DNA of 64,000 bases from Methanococcoides sp052057775 (GTDB lineage Archaea > Halobacteriota > Methanosarcinia > Methanosarcinales > Methanosarcinaceae): NCBI RefSeq assembly GCF_052057775.1, contig NZ_CP195121.1, positions 1,054,001 through 1,118,000 of the forward strand, read 5' to 3'. This document shows, piece by piece, positions 32,946 through 41,257 of this stretch. Under the pieces are notes generated by a model. The model saw only the letters and a list, made by a program, of their open reading frames with translations, ran no database searches and was not told the origin of the DNA. Position 1 is the first letter of the stretch; each line of letters begins with the position of its first letter. The position numbers and the translations under genes were made by a program.

Positions 32946-33251
32946 ATGTATGAAAAGGACGACAGCTTGCAAGATGGAATAAAACTTCTATTCCGCAGAT
33001 TTATTTATGGCTTATTCATCCTCATGGCATTGGGACCTATTATCAAATATTTTACAAATTATGCTCAAACAGTTGAAGGCGACCATTTCATGGGGGCAAT
33101 ACCATTAGTACTGATTGGATTGGATTTCATCAACTTCATAGCTATAGCCGGAATCGGTACTGCACTGTTCTACTTCTACTACAATGCAGTCCATAAAAGA
33201 AAGTACGGTGATGAAGAAACGGAAATGTATTATCAGGAGCAATACAGATGA
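32946..33251 (+). CDS. Small two-helix membrane protein
   Basis: 101 residues with GGAGG before the ATG. Cytoplasmic-looking charged start (MYEKDDSLQDGIK), helices at about residues 20-38 and 50-80, and a charged tail ending EMYYQEQYR. It overlaps the next gene by 4 bases (ATGA). Part of the membrane-protein run 32168-33756; unknown family. Confidence 0.6.
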   Translation: MYEKDDSLQDGIKLLFRRFIYGLFILMALGPIIKYFTNYAQTVEGDHFMGAIPLVLIGLDFINFIAIAGIGTALFYFYYNAVHKRKYGDEETEMYYQEQYR

Positions 33252-33529
33252 AGCTGTTTGAAGACGATTCTGCATTAGTTGTTTCATGGTTCAGGGCAGT
33301 AAAAGCCCTTGTAACCACTGCTCTTTGTTTTGTAGTGTTTGGAAGAATGGTCGATATGGCTTACATCTTTGTACATAGCAATGAGGGATTGTACCTGACT
33401 AGTACCCTTTCGACTATTGATTCACTATATACTTGGTTCGGATTCACACCATTAGCAACGCTGATTATTGTAATGCTTTACATCATTAATTATTCGATCT
33501 GGTCATCTGCGGATGGTGATGGAAGATGA
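33248..33529 (+). CDS. Small two-helix membrane protein
   Basis: 93 residues. Hydrophobic segments at about 18-32 (ALVTTALCFVVFG) and 65-82 (LATLIIVMLYIINYSI), with a polar loop between. Overlaps both neighbours by 4 bases, so it is tightly coupled. Unknown function, probably a virion or pilus-associated membrane protein by context. Confidence 0.6.
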   Translation: MKLFEDDSALVVSWFRAVKALVTTALCFVVFGRMVDMAYIFVHSNEGLYLTSTLSTIDSLYTWFGFTPLATLIIVMLYIINYSIWSSADGDGR

Positions 33530-33756
33530 ATGTTTCAGGCGCATTGGTTTTGATGATATCATTCGGCATATTGATTTTTGTTGGAATGGGTGCAGTGGGT
33601 GGCATATATGAAGATTCTGGAATTAACGAATCCTCTGATATGTATCAATCCATGGAAGGGTCAAAAGAGGCAACAAACGTTATATTCACTGTATTTGGCT
33701 ATTTACTAATGGGAATAGGCGTATTTGCCACAATAAAAGCATTTAATCTAATGTAA
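33526..33756 (+). CDS. Small two-helix membrane protein
   Basis: 76 residues: an N-terminal helix (ALVLMISFGILIFVGMGAVG), an acidic loop (IYEDSGINESSDMYQSMEG) and a C-terminal helix (VIFTVFGYLLMGIGVFA). Same architecture and size as the pilin- or capsid-like protein at 32168 but with no signal-like leader. Last gene of the run, followed by a strong hairpin. Confidence 0.6.
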   Translation: MNVSGALVLMISFGILIFVGMGAVGGIYEDSGINESSDMYQSMEGSKEATNVIFTVFGYLLMGIGVFATIKAFNLM

Positions 33757-33803
33757 CGGCTTTGTGTAGAAAGTCATTCCTGTGTAAAAAGTAATGATTG
33801 TAC

Positions 33804-33835
33804 GTATAAAGTCGGGATACAATCCGACTTTATAC
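33804..33835. terminator. Perfect 12-bp hairpin between convergent genes
   Basis: GTATAAAGTCGG-GATACAAT-CCGACTTTATAC, a 12-bp stem with an 8-base loop. It lies between the end of the membrane-protein run (33756) and the end of the converging beta-propeller gene (33913), so it probably terminates transcripts from both sides. Confidence 0.65.
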
Positions 33836-33912
33836 AATTGGAATTAGTCAATGACTGTGGATCTCGCTTCGTTCTGTTCAAGGAATCGAAGCGTATGCTC
33901 ATATTTTTCAGA

Positions 33913-35124
33913 TTAAATACGGAATGGTTTATTTAGTTCATTTAGGTCAAATGGTGGCGGAGAGGATGTAGACTTCTCAGGTCCCCATGTTGACGTTTTA
34001 GACACACCATTTATGTGATTCTTAAAAATATGAACATTGCCATCACCAGTACTCGCCATAATATAGGAACCATCTGCTGAAATTGAAACACTTGTCACAT
34101 TATCACGGGGGTCATATTTTCTTTCTAAATTATGTATACAACTCTTCCATATCATATGTCCTTGGTGATCTAAAAGAGAAATCTCACCTGCGGTATGCAT
34201 TGCTATATATTGCCCATCCGAAGAAATTGAGACACCAATAACCTCTTCTTTTGTTACATTTGTCCATAAAATATCACCATCTGCATTGAACAGAACAACA
34301 CAACCTTCACCATTTGAACTATGGGAGGTATGTAACTTTTCTCCCATAACAACATATTTTCCATTAGAAGAGATAGATATACTTGTAAAGTCAAATGAAT
34401 GACCACTTTCATCATCTTCAATATTTGTTCCATGTTCCCAGACAATTTTCCCAGTGTTGTCCAATAATTGTATCTTATGAAGTTTGGGATAGTCTGCGAA
34501 ACGCCCAACATCATATATTGAAGATTGGTATGTGGCTATGAATGATCCATCTGGAGAGATTGCAACAGCTCCCGAAGTGCCCACCGCATATTCTTCTTGG
34601 TCGCCATCAACACGCCAAACCAATTTGCCCTTTTTGTCGAATAAATATATATTACTCATACAATCCGCAACGGTAACATATTCTCCATTGGAAGATATAG
34701 AAATGTGGTTCGATTCAATTAGCACACAACCTGATAAGCCTTGCACATGTTCCCCATTTCTAGACATTCCCCCCTCGCACTTTATTTTAAAATCTAATTC
34801 TTGATGCCACAATTCTCCACTTTCACGACTGAAAAAAATAACATCACGCTCAGTCACTATTGCAAAATATTCGCCTTCAGGGGATATTGAAACGTCTGCA
34901 TAACCATCAGTATCAATATCAAAATCTATCAACTTATTTTCTTTACAGTTAATGATTTTTCCTTCTACGCTTGCTATATATTTCCCATCAGAAGAGATCG
35001 AAGCAAACCCACGGCCAACATCGATATAGCTTTTTAATAATTCCCCTAAATTTAAATTACCACTTAATTTAGAATAAAGGCCATATCCCAATCCAATCCC
35101 ACTTTCGACATTCATTTTTTGCAT
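33913..35124 (-). CDS. Beta-propeller (WD40/PQQ-like repeat) protein
   Basis: 403 residues. At least seven repeats of the form 'Ser-Ile-Ser-x-(Asp/Asn)-Gly-x-Tyr' (ASISSDGKYIAS, VSISPEGEYFAI, ISISSNGEYVTV, VAISPDGSFIAT, ISISSNGKYVVM, VSISSDGQYIAM, VSISADGSYIMA) imply a seven-bladed propeller. There is no signal peptide or membrane helix, so it is probably cytoplasmic. The C-terminal 30 residues are Pro/Ser-rich. AGAGGG precedes the ATG. It could be a binding scaffold, part of an anti-host or defence function, or an accessory protein; nothing in the sequence decides. Confidence 0.7.
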   Translation of the reverse strand: MQKMNVESGIGLGYGLYSKLSGNLNLGELLKSYIDVGRGFASISSDGKYIASVEGKIINCKENKLIDFDIDTDGYADVSISPEGEYFAIVTERDVIFFSRESGELWHQELDFKIKCEGGMSRNGEHVQGLSGCVLIESNHISISSNGEYVTVADCMSNIYLFDKKGKLVWRVDGDQEEYAVGTSGAVAISPDGSFIATYQSSIYDVGRFADYPKLHKIQLLDNTGKIVWEHGTNIEDDESGHSFDFTSISISSNGKYVVMGEKLHTSHSSNGEGCVVLFNADGDILWTNVTKEEVIGVSISSDGQYIAMHTAGEISLLDHQGHMIWKSCIHNLERKYDPRDNVTSVSISADGSYIMASTGDGNVHIFKNHINGVSKTSTWGPEKSTSSPPPFDLNELNKPFRI

Positions 35125-35914
35125 GATTTTTAACCCTCTTCTGATTCTTTGAATTTCGACAATTGTATATTATTACCAAATGGTATAAAGTTAATTATTT
35201 CTATTCAAATTAACAAAAAGTCAGAGTATATTCAATTTTTAATATAAAGCGTAATGTAACCCAAATTACATGTGCTATTGGAAGAATATTTTAAATGTAG
35301 ACGGAAAAACAAGATAAACGGATTGTGGCAAGGTTTTATTCAATACTTTATCCATGATTTGTCAGGACATAATTAACCTCCCTTGTCACAATCAGAGGGG
35401 ATAATGATGAGTGCTTTTAACATTTTTCACCTCATCATTTCTTCTGTAATCTGTTTTGAAGTCTGCTGAACTCCTTACGTCTAAAAATATATCGACAGGC
35501 TTTTCCTCCTGGTCGAAACAACAATGAGGGTTTTATCTATTCTCCCCTCATTATTTTTTTTGTTAATTCAGATTTGGATTATAGTGGCACAATTTCATCG
35601 AAGATATCAATTCTCCCTCACGTACATCCTCTGTGACAAGAGATCATAACGAATTGATACCAATTTATAGGTCCGGTAATAAAATCCCTCATACGCCTTT
35701 ATTTTGAGGGTACAGATTTTCCATGCGTAGTCTTAGTAAAATTTCTAGAAATACTAAAGATAAGTGCCTATTGTGCACGTTTTTGTGAACAAACGTATCG
35801 AATTCTAAGTCTTAAATTTAGTGTATCATCTGTAATATTTAGTGTTTCTTAATTCCACTAAGAATAAGGACAGTAACAAAAAAATCATGTCCTGTCAAAA
35901 GGTATTTTTTTATT
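35125..35914. other. 790-base noncoding stretch with three hairpins sharing TGAGG/CCTCA arms
   Basis: No convincing frame. Three inverted repeats stand out: AATGATGAG...CTCATCATT (35403-35439), AATGAGGG...CCCTCATT (35523-35552) followed by eight T (35554-35561), and CCCTCA...TGAGGG (35686-35710). The second has the form of a terminator. GTTAAT and TATA-like motifs are scattered. The stretch could encode small RNAs or be a regulatory hub; the hairpin at 32458-32479 shares the same arms. Confidence 0.5.
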
Positions 35915-36568
35915 ATGGTAACGACAATTGAAAACAGACTCTATAAAGTGTTAAAAATCATTGATGAATCAGATGAGCCTTTGGAAATTTATGACATTAG
36001 CAACATTATCAAAATCGAGAGAGGTAATTTGCAATTATCATTAAAACGATACACAGAAGAGGGATTCATTGAACCTGTTATATTGAAAGAACCAGGATTA
36101 CTAAAAGGTCATTTCGAGGAACATCTTGTTTATGATATCACTGATGTGGGAGGGCAGATGATTGACAAGTTCGAGAAATCAGATGTTGAAACTCGCACAT
36201 ATCATAAGCACAATTATCTGAAATTTAAGGTTCTGCAAGCTCTTTATGATATCTATCCAAAAAGTGTGACCTGTAATGAGCTTGCAGAAATTATTGGAAT
36301 CGAAAAAGGAACAATAAGGAATCGATTAAGTGTCTATCATCACTATGGATATATTGGTCGAAGAAAAGGACGTGAACCTGGGATAAATCGATTGGTGTAC
36401 AAATATAGGCTAAATATCCTTGGTATTAATACGTATATGAATCTTTTAGCTTTGTATAAACAGGGAAGAGAGCTTAATCTTCGTAAGTGGCAAAGAGGAA
36501 AGTCATTACAGAAAATGGATTCCTACATAGGTGAATCAAGAGCAGTAGCTTGTGAAGGTAATACTTGA
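35915..36568 (+). CDS. Transcription regulator with two winged-helix domains
   Basis: 217 residues. Two helix-turn-helix units are visible, residues about 10-50 (EPLEIYDISNIIKIERGNLQ) and about 105-150 (SVTCNELAEIIGIEKGTIRN), each followed by a basic wing. The C-terminus is basic. AAAGGT precedes the ATG at a longish distance. It is monocistronic, after the hairpin-rich noncoding stretch; a palindromic hairpin (ATATATGCT-TG-AGCATATAT) lies right after its stop. Confidence 0.7.
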   Translation: MVTTIENRLYKVLKIIDESDEPLEIYDISNIIKIERGNLQLSLKRYTEEGFIEPVILKEPGLLKGHFEEHLVYDITDVGGQMIDKFEKSDVETRTYHKHNYLKFKVLQALYDIYPKSVTCNELAEIIGIEKGTIRNRLSVYHHYGYIGRRKGREPGINRLVYKYRLNILGINTYMNLLALYKQGRELNLRKWQRGKSLQKMDSYIGESRAVACEGNT

Positions 36569-36574
36569 AAATAT

Positions 36575-36778
36575 ATGCTTGAGCATATATATCGTTTTAT
36601 TTCCTTTGTTGAGTATTTACTTATTCTTATTACGTGCGGCGCTGTCCTTAACATTCTATCCAGATTCTCATGTAGATCTCTTGTGCTTATCGTTCTGATT
36701 TTGCCTGATATAATTATTCTATTGCCTCTATCGCATCAGGCAACAGAGAGATTGTCATTCAGGTTTGATGATAAATAA
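36575..36778 (+). CDS. Doubtful small hydrophobic protein
   Basis: 67 residues, with helices at about 8-28 and 36-52. The ATG lies inside the ATATATGCT/AGCATATAT hairpin that probably ends the previous gene, and no ribosome site is visible, so it may not be translated. Confidence 0.2.
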   Translation: MLEHIYRFISFVEYLLILITCGAVLNILSRFSCRSLVLIVLILPDIIILLPLSHQATERLSFRFDDK

Positions 36779-36792
36779 ACAATTAAGATTTC

Positions 36793-36972
36793 TTATCCTT
36801 CAAAGGACACAATTCCATATTTCTTTTTTGAGAACTATCTCTTCAGGCACATAAGCAGTCGTTGTTTTTTACTATAAAAAAGATTATATGTGCATTCCAT
36901 TCCATACTCAGTTTTTGTAGAGTCTAATAAAGGACATCCGATACAGCTATTTACAGGTATTATTTTTGTCAT
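36793..36972 (-). CDS. Small cysteine-containing protein, possible in-frame amber codon
   Basis: ATG 36972 follows a strong GGAGG (7 bases). The frame runs 45 codons with NSCIGCPLLD, ECTYN and MCLKR cysteines, reaches TAG at 36835-36837, then continues 13 codons to TAA at 36793. The cysteines suggest a small zinc-binding protein. The part after the amber is too short to prove readthrough, so the product may be 45 or 59 residues. Confidence 0.4.
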
Positions 36973-36985
36973 TGATGAGCCTCCA

Positions 36986-37171
36986 TTACTCACCAGCGAT
37001 GTCTATAAATTCACCACATCAATCACCACGATTAACAGTAGGAAAACGAGAGATGCCTAAATCAATATGAGCAGGCGGATATCTACGGCATTCGGCCCTA
37101 TCTTCTCCATCTATGTATGTGCTAAATCTACAATTATAACAGTTCAATCGTTCAATATTATTATCAAACAT
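36986..37171 (-). pseudogene. Small zinc-ribbon protein with TGA in place of a conserved Trp
   Basis: ATG 37171; 50 codons with LNCYNCRF, ECRRYPPAH and FPTVNRGD, then TGA at 37019-37021, then CGEF and on to TAA at 36986. Small zinc proteins of phages and archaea commonly read CxxC...CRRYPP...FP...DWCGEF, so the TGA sits exactly where TGG (Trp) is expected. A single G-to-A change explains it. TGA is a normal stop throughout this window, so recoding is unlikely; the truncated product would lose the fourth cysteine. Confidence 0.6.
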
Positions 37172-37278
37172 TCTTTATCTCACTATAAAAACAGATTTGT
37201 TTTGTATTAAAGGTGCCGAAAGGCATTACTAAGTTTAAGTGGTTAAAATTAGAGAACTACTGAACTTAGGTGTAATAG

Positions 37279-37764
37279 ATGGATGATTATAAAAGAATAG
37301 AGATGGAGTCTGCTAAAAAGTATGGAGCTGTAGCCAAAGGTACAAAGAAGGCTATAGGGGACTTTCTTTTAAATGATGATGACAAGCTTCCTGTTAATGT
37401 AAAGAGTAATAATATTGATAAGAATAACTATTCTCCAAATATAATTTCTGCAAAAAGATTGATTAAGTGGTTAGAACAGGATGGTCATGAACTTTATTTC
37501 ATTTTTGTAAACTATAGAAAAACAGACAAAGGGATAGAAGTTGAAAATGACTCCGGTTTGGTTCCTGTGGAGAATATTTGTTGGAGCTGTTTGACCATTG
37601 AGGCGCAAGGTTGGGGTGTGATTCAAATGCCAAAACCCTTAGTTGTAAATAAAAAACAAACGAAGAAAGAGTTTTTTAATGGTTTAAAAGAAGCTTATGG
37701 AGTCTATATGGCAAAAGAAGCTAAGAAGATGGACAAAATACGTGAAATGATTAAAGATTTTTAA
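37279..37764 (+). CDS. Possible restriction endonuclease-like protein
   Basis: 161 residues, intact, with AGGTG before the ATG. GDFLLNDDDKLPVNVKSNNIDKNNYSP resembles a PD-(D/E)xK active site in spacing (Asp then x-V-N-V-K), though Asn replaces the acidic residue before Val-Lys, and the NYSPNIISA segment recalls type II restriction enzymes. The neighbouring HARE-HTH, decayed nuclease and DNA methyltransferase genes support a link to DNA modification. The family call is tentative. Confidence 0.45.
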   Translation: MDDYKRIEMESAKKYGAVAKGTKKAIGDFLLNDDDKLPVNVKSNNIDKNNYSPNIISAKRLIKWLEQDGHELYFIFVNYRKTDKGIEVENDSGLVPVENICWSCLTIEAQGWGVIQMPKPLVVNKKQTKKEFFNGLKEAYGVYMAKEAKKMDKIREMIKDF

Positions 37765-38037
37765 TTGTTGTATTATCTTATAAATGTCAGTGGCCAGTAA
37801 ATTCCATTTGTTATATTTGGTGGTACTAAAGTTTATCAAATCTATAACCAAAATTTATGTCCGATTGTTGGTAATTTTTTATTATGACTGTCACAGGCAT
37901 ATATCATAATGGCATATGGCCAATCTTTTCTTTAACCCTTTTTTCATTTTAGAAGTGAATTGTGATTAATTGAATATGAAATCGATAAAAAGGAATATGA
38001 TATATATAATGAAATATTTCGAATATTTATGGTATAT

Positions 38038-38259
38038 ATGAAAAATGATATAAGAAAAGATAGTATATCATGGCATGTCGTTGAGATATTGCGCAATAAT
38101 AACAATTCACCAATGTACTGGAAAGATATTCTTCAAAAAGTTCAAGAAAGAAAAGAGCTAACTGGCAAAACTCCAGGTGCTACATTACTTTCTGCATTAA
38201 CGAGAAATAATAAAACATTTGTGAGAACTAAGAAAGGATGGTACAAATTAAATGAGTGA
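38038..38259 (+). CDS. HARE-HTH domain protein
   Basis: 73 residues; ATG 38038 or the ATG three codons upstream may be used. ISWHVVEILRNNNNSPMYWK followed by DILQKVQERKEL and the C-terminal VRTKKGWYKLNE fit the HARE-HTH winged helix (HB1, ASXL, restriction endonuclease HTH), which is often fused or adjacent to restriction enzymes. Its end overlaps the start of the decayed nuclease gene by 8 bases. A TATA-like GATATATATAATG lies about 30 bases upstream. Confidence 0.65.
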   Translation: MKNDIRKDSISWHVVEILRNNNNSPMYWKDILQKVQERKELTGKTPGATLLSALTRNNKTFVRTKKGWYKLNE

Positions 38260-38928
38260 AAATTCACAGCTTGTAGTATCTTTTTTGAAAGAATAAGCAA
38301 AAAATTATTGCTCAGTAACCAGTAAGGGAAAAAATAGTTCAACTTTATGGTGTAATTGATGGAAAAGCTGTTGGAACTTTTATAGAACATGGATTTATAG
38401 ATTATTTATCCTTAAAATATGATTTTATAAACGGAAATCTGCTAAAAGAATTGATTTTCCTTCAAAAGATATATTATTTGACATTAAAGCAACTTCAAAA
38501 AACAACCACAATTTTCTTGCCTTTATAGGGATGCAAAACAAAAGATACATGTCCTTGGTCATAATATTTTACTCTTTGTTTATGATAAGACTGATTATAA
38601 TAACAAATTCTATGAATTATTCTACCCTTAATTTTGTTAGTTGTGCTTTTATTTCAAAAGAGGGAAGTGGAGATTATCAAACTACAACACAAATACTCAA
38701 TGCAATAGAAAATAATGCAAATGCTGATGATATTTTTGGAATTTTGGAATTTTGAAAGATCGAAAACTTCCCGGAGATGAAATTACTTATCACGAATTGG
38801 CAGAATTAATTATTGAAAAACCACCGCAACAAGGAGATCTTACAATATCTAATGCACTGCAGTGGAGAATTCAATATGGTAGAATAGTTTCCATGGACTC
38901 CATTGATGGTGTAGAAAAAATTATTTGA
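38252..38928 (+). pseudogene. Decayed type II restriction endonuclease
   Basis: The remains of one gene are spread over all three frames: MSENSQLVVSFLKE then TAA (38294); QLYGVIDGKAVGTFIEHGF in a second frame; RIDFPSKDILFDIKATS in another, which is a good PD-x8-DxK nuclease core; LGHNILLFVYDKTDYNNKF; CAFISKEGSGDYQTT; and LPGDEITYHELAELIIEKP to TGA 38928. At least three frameshifts and one nonsense codon. It sits between the HARE-HTH gene and an intact methyltransferase whose ribosome site overlaps its stop. Confidence 0.7.
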
Positions 38929-38936
38929 GGATTGGT

Positions 38937-40475
38937 ATGTCTAAAGAATTTGGTGATTTTCAAACAAGTTTACCATTCGCTGAGAATGTATGTAGACTTC
39001 TAAAAAGTATGGGGTTGAACCCAGAGATTGTTATCGAACCGACTTGTGGTGAAGGAAATTTTATACTCGCAGCACTAAAAACCTTTACTGGTATTAAAGA
39101 ATTATCTGCAATTGATATTCAAAAGCATTACGTAGAAGCTTCACAGGAAAAAATTAAGAATTTATATGGGATGTCCGACAACGATACACCCCACATATCT
39201 ATTGTTCAAGATGACATTTTCATTCATAAATTTGACTCTAAGATTTTTGATAAAGATAAAGAAATATTACTTGTCGGCAACCCTCCGTGGGTTACTAATT
39301 CAGACTTAGGTGGGAAAAACCTTCCCAAAAAAAGTAATTTCAAGAAAAATAATGGCCTCGCTGCAATTACTGGGAAGGCAAACTTCGATATATCAGAATA
39401 TATCTTACTACATCTTTTGAAAACATTTAAAGGTTTGAATGGTCATTTGGCATTCCTTTGTAAAACTCAAGTTGCTCGAAATATTGTTCAATTCTTGCCA
39501 GCAACAATTCTTACTGCATCAGAAGTTAAAATGTATTTGTTTAACTCAAAAAAAGAATTTAATGTTAATGTGGATGCTTGTTTGTTTGTGTGCAAACTTA
39601 ATCACGGATTGCAGGATTCTCAATGCAAAGTATATGATATAGATAATCCTGAAATTGAATTGTATACGTTTGGTTGGATTGAAGACAAATTTGTATCTAA
39701 TATTGCAAAATACGAAAAAACGCAAGAAATAGATGGTATTTCTCCTTTTGTTTGGAGATCAGGCATCAAACACGATTGTTCAAAAGTGATGGAATTAGAA
39801 GGTTGTAGTAATGGTTGTTTTAAAAATAAACTGGGCGAGACTTTTGAATTAGAAAAGGATATTGTCTATCCATTCTTAAAAAGTTCAAATCTTAGAAAAT
39901 TAATTGTTTTTGACGCTCCTAAAAACCTTATAGTCACACAGAAAAAGCCAGGCGAGGATACTACTTATATTGCCAATAAGTATCCAAAAATATGGAGTTA
40001 TCTTAAATCCCATAAAACTTATTTTGACAAGCGAAAATCAATCATTTATAGAAATAACCCGGATTTTTCAATTTTTGGAATAGGAGATTACTCTTTTAAG
40101 CCATATAAAATAGCCATATCGGGACTATACAAAGAACCTATTTTTTCCTTGTTAGTTCCTAATAACAATAAAGTATTGATGGTAGATGATAGTTGTTATT
40201 TCATTGGCTTTGATAATATAAAATATGCATTAATAACATTGGCTACTTTAAATTCCGAAGTAGTGAGAGAATTCTTGGGTTCTATAGCCTTTATAGATGC
40301 AAAAAGACCCTATACAAAAGATATTCTAATGAAAATTGATATTTTGAAAGCAGTAAAAAAGGTTGGTTATTTAGAGATAATTAATTATCTAAATAAAAAT
40401 AACTTAATGCTCGAAGAAATTAGTCAAGATGATTTCTCGAACTATGGTATCTATGTTTCAAAGATAACCGTATAA
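38937..40475 (+). CDS. N6-adenine-type DNA methyltransferase
   Basis: 512 residues from ATG 38937, which has GAGG 6 bases upstream. The SAM-binding region has VIEPTCGEGNFILAAL and the catalytic motif is NPPWVTNSDL. The C-terminal half (target recognition) is long and unfamiliar. It would modify DNA at a site once recognised by the neighbouring nuclease; with that nuclease broken it is now a solitary methyltransferase, perhaps kept to protect the element from host restriction. Codon use is AT-rich like the rest of the element. Confidence 0.85.
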   Translation: MSKEFGDFQTSLPFAENVCRLLKSMGLNPEIVIEPTCGEGNFILAALKTFTGIKELSAIDIQKHYVEASQEKIKNLYGMSDNDTPHISIVQDDIFIHKFDSKIFDKDKEILLVGNPPWVTNSDLGGKNLPKKSNFKKNNGLAAITGKANFDISEYILLHLLKTFKGLNGHLAFLCKTQVARNIVQFLPATILTASEVKMYLFNSKKEFNVNVDACLFVCKLNHGLQDSQCKVYDIDNPEIELYTFGWIEDKFVSNIAKYEKTQEIDGISPFVWRSGIKHDCSKVMELEGCSNGCFKNKLGETFELEKDIVYPFLKSSNLRKLIVFDAPKNLIVTQKKPGEDTTYIANKYPKIWSYLKSHKTYFDKRKSIIYRNNPDFSIFGIGDYSFKPYKIAISGLYKEPIFSLLVPNNNKVLMVDDSCYFIGFDNIKYALITLATLNSEVVREFLGSIAFIDAKRPYTKDILMKIDILKAVKKVGYLEIINYLNKNNLMLEEISQDDFSNYGIYVSKITV

Positions 40476-41049
40476 GCATCATAATGAAATTTAGTCTGTG
40501 CTCTGTCAAAGAAGAGCTTGCCTTTGTCTAGCGCAGGCACTGGCATTCAGAAGAATATTGTTAGTTATCGAAGCAGTTGGCTTATATGATACAGAAATAT
40601 TAACAAGCCACAAAGAATCTGTCTGGATGCTCTTGAACAGAAAACATTTAGTATTGAAGACGGCAATTTCTATTTGTAATCTTCGTTTAGTAGTATATAC
40701 GGAGATTCCATAATTAATCCCAAGAAGGGGCAATACGCTCTCCTCTATAAAATTTATAGCTATATTCTACTTTAATCATATTTTAAAGGCATAATAATGC
40801 GTATTTTACAAGAAACATCTAATCGATTCATAATCTGATAAGAAAAAGGAAGATTATTATTATAATTGCGGGATTAACTCAAAGGAAATCCAATTCAAAT
40901 CACTCCCATACATCCACCACATTCAACTTTCTTCTCGTACTAATATCATTACCTACCTCTACCTTCTAATCCGTTGTAGCCTTTCATTGTGAATTATCTC
41001 CCAAAGTTTACATGAGGAATGTCTCGAATAAATTTGTTCGGTGATAAAC
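40476..41049. other. Noncoding or degraded stretch
   Basis: No intact gene. Fragments in different plus-strand frames (MKFSLCSVKEELAFV at 40483; LDALEQKTFSIEDGNFYL and YGDSIINPKKGQYALLYKI at about 40620-40760) look protein-like but are split by stops, suggesting the remains of a gene. From about 40770 to 41040 I see nothing recognisable. Confidence 0.35.
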
Positions 41050-41253
41050 ATGACTACCGAATCTGATTTTAGGACATTTCTTGAAAAGGCAATCTGGGAT
41101 AAGACTTGGGAAGAGGAAGACGAGGACGGAGAAATACTAGCTTATGAAGTCCTGTCATTCGAGGAAGCAGGAATCTTGTCTAATGATGATGGCTTAGTTG
41201 TTATCGCACCTGACAGATCGACATTTGTTGTGACTATTCAGCAGAAGATGTGA
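41050..41253 (+). CDS. Small acidic hypothetical protein
   Basis: 67 residues from ATG 41050, with GGTGAT just upstream. Strongly acidic (WEEEDEDGEILAYEVLSFEE), no membrane segment. Four bases separate it from the next gene. Unknown function, possibly a DNA-mimic-like or regulatory protein by composition only. Confidence 0.55.
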   Translation: MTTESDFRTFLEKAIWDKTWEEEDEDGEILAYEVLSFEEAGILSNDDGLVVIAPDRSTFVVTIQQKM

Positions 41254-41257
41254 TAGC

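Noticed and set aside
36575..36778. Hydrophobic small frame after the double winged-helix gene as a firm gene
   Set aside because: Its ATG is inside a hairpin that more likely ends the upstream transcript; kept only as a low-confidence feature.
36986..37171. TGA read as tryptophan
   Set aside because: TGA terminates a large share of clear genes in this window, including ribosomal operon genes, so recoding is not credible.
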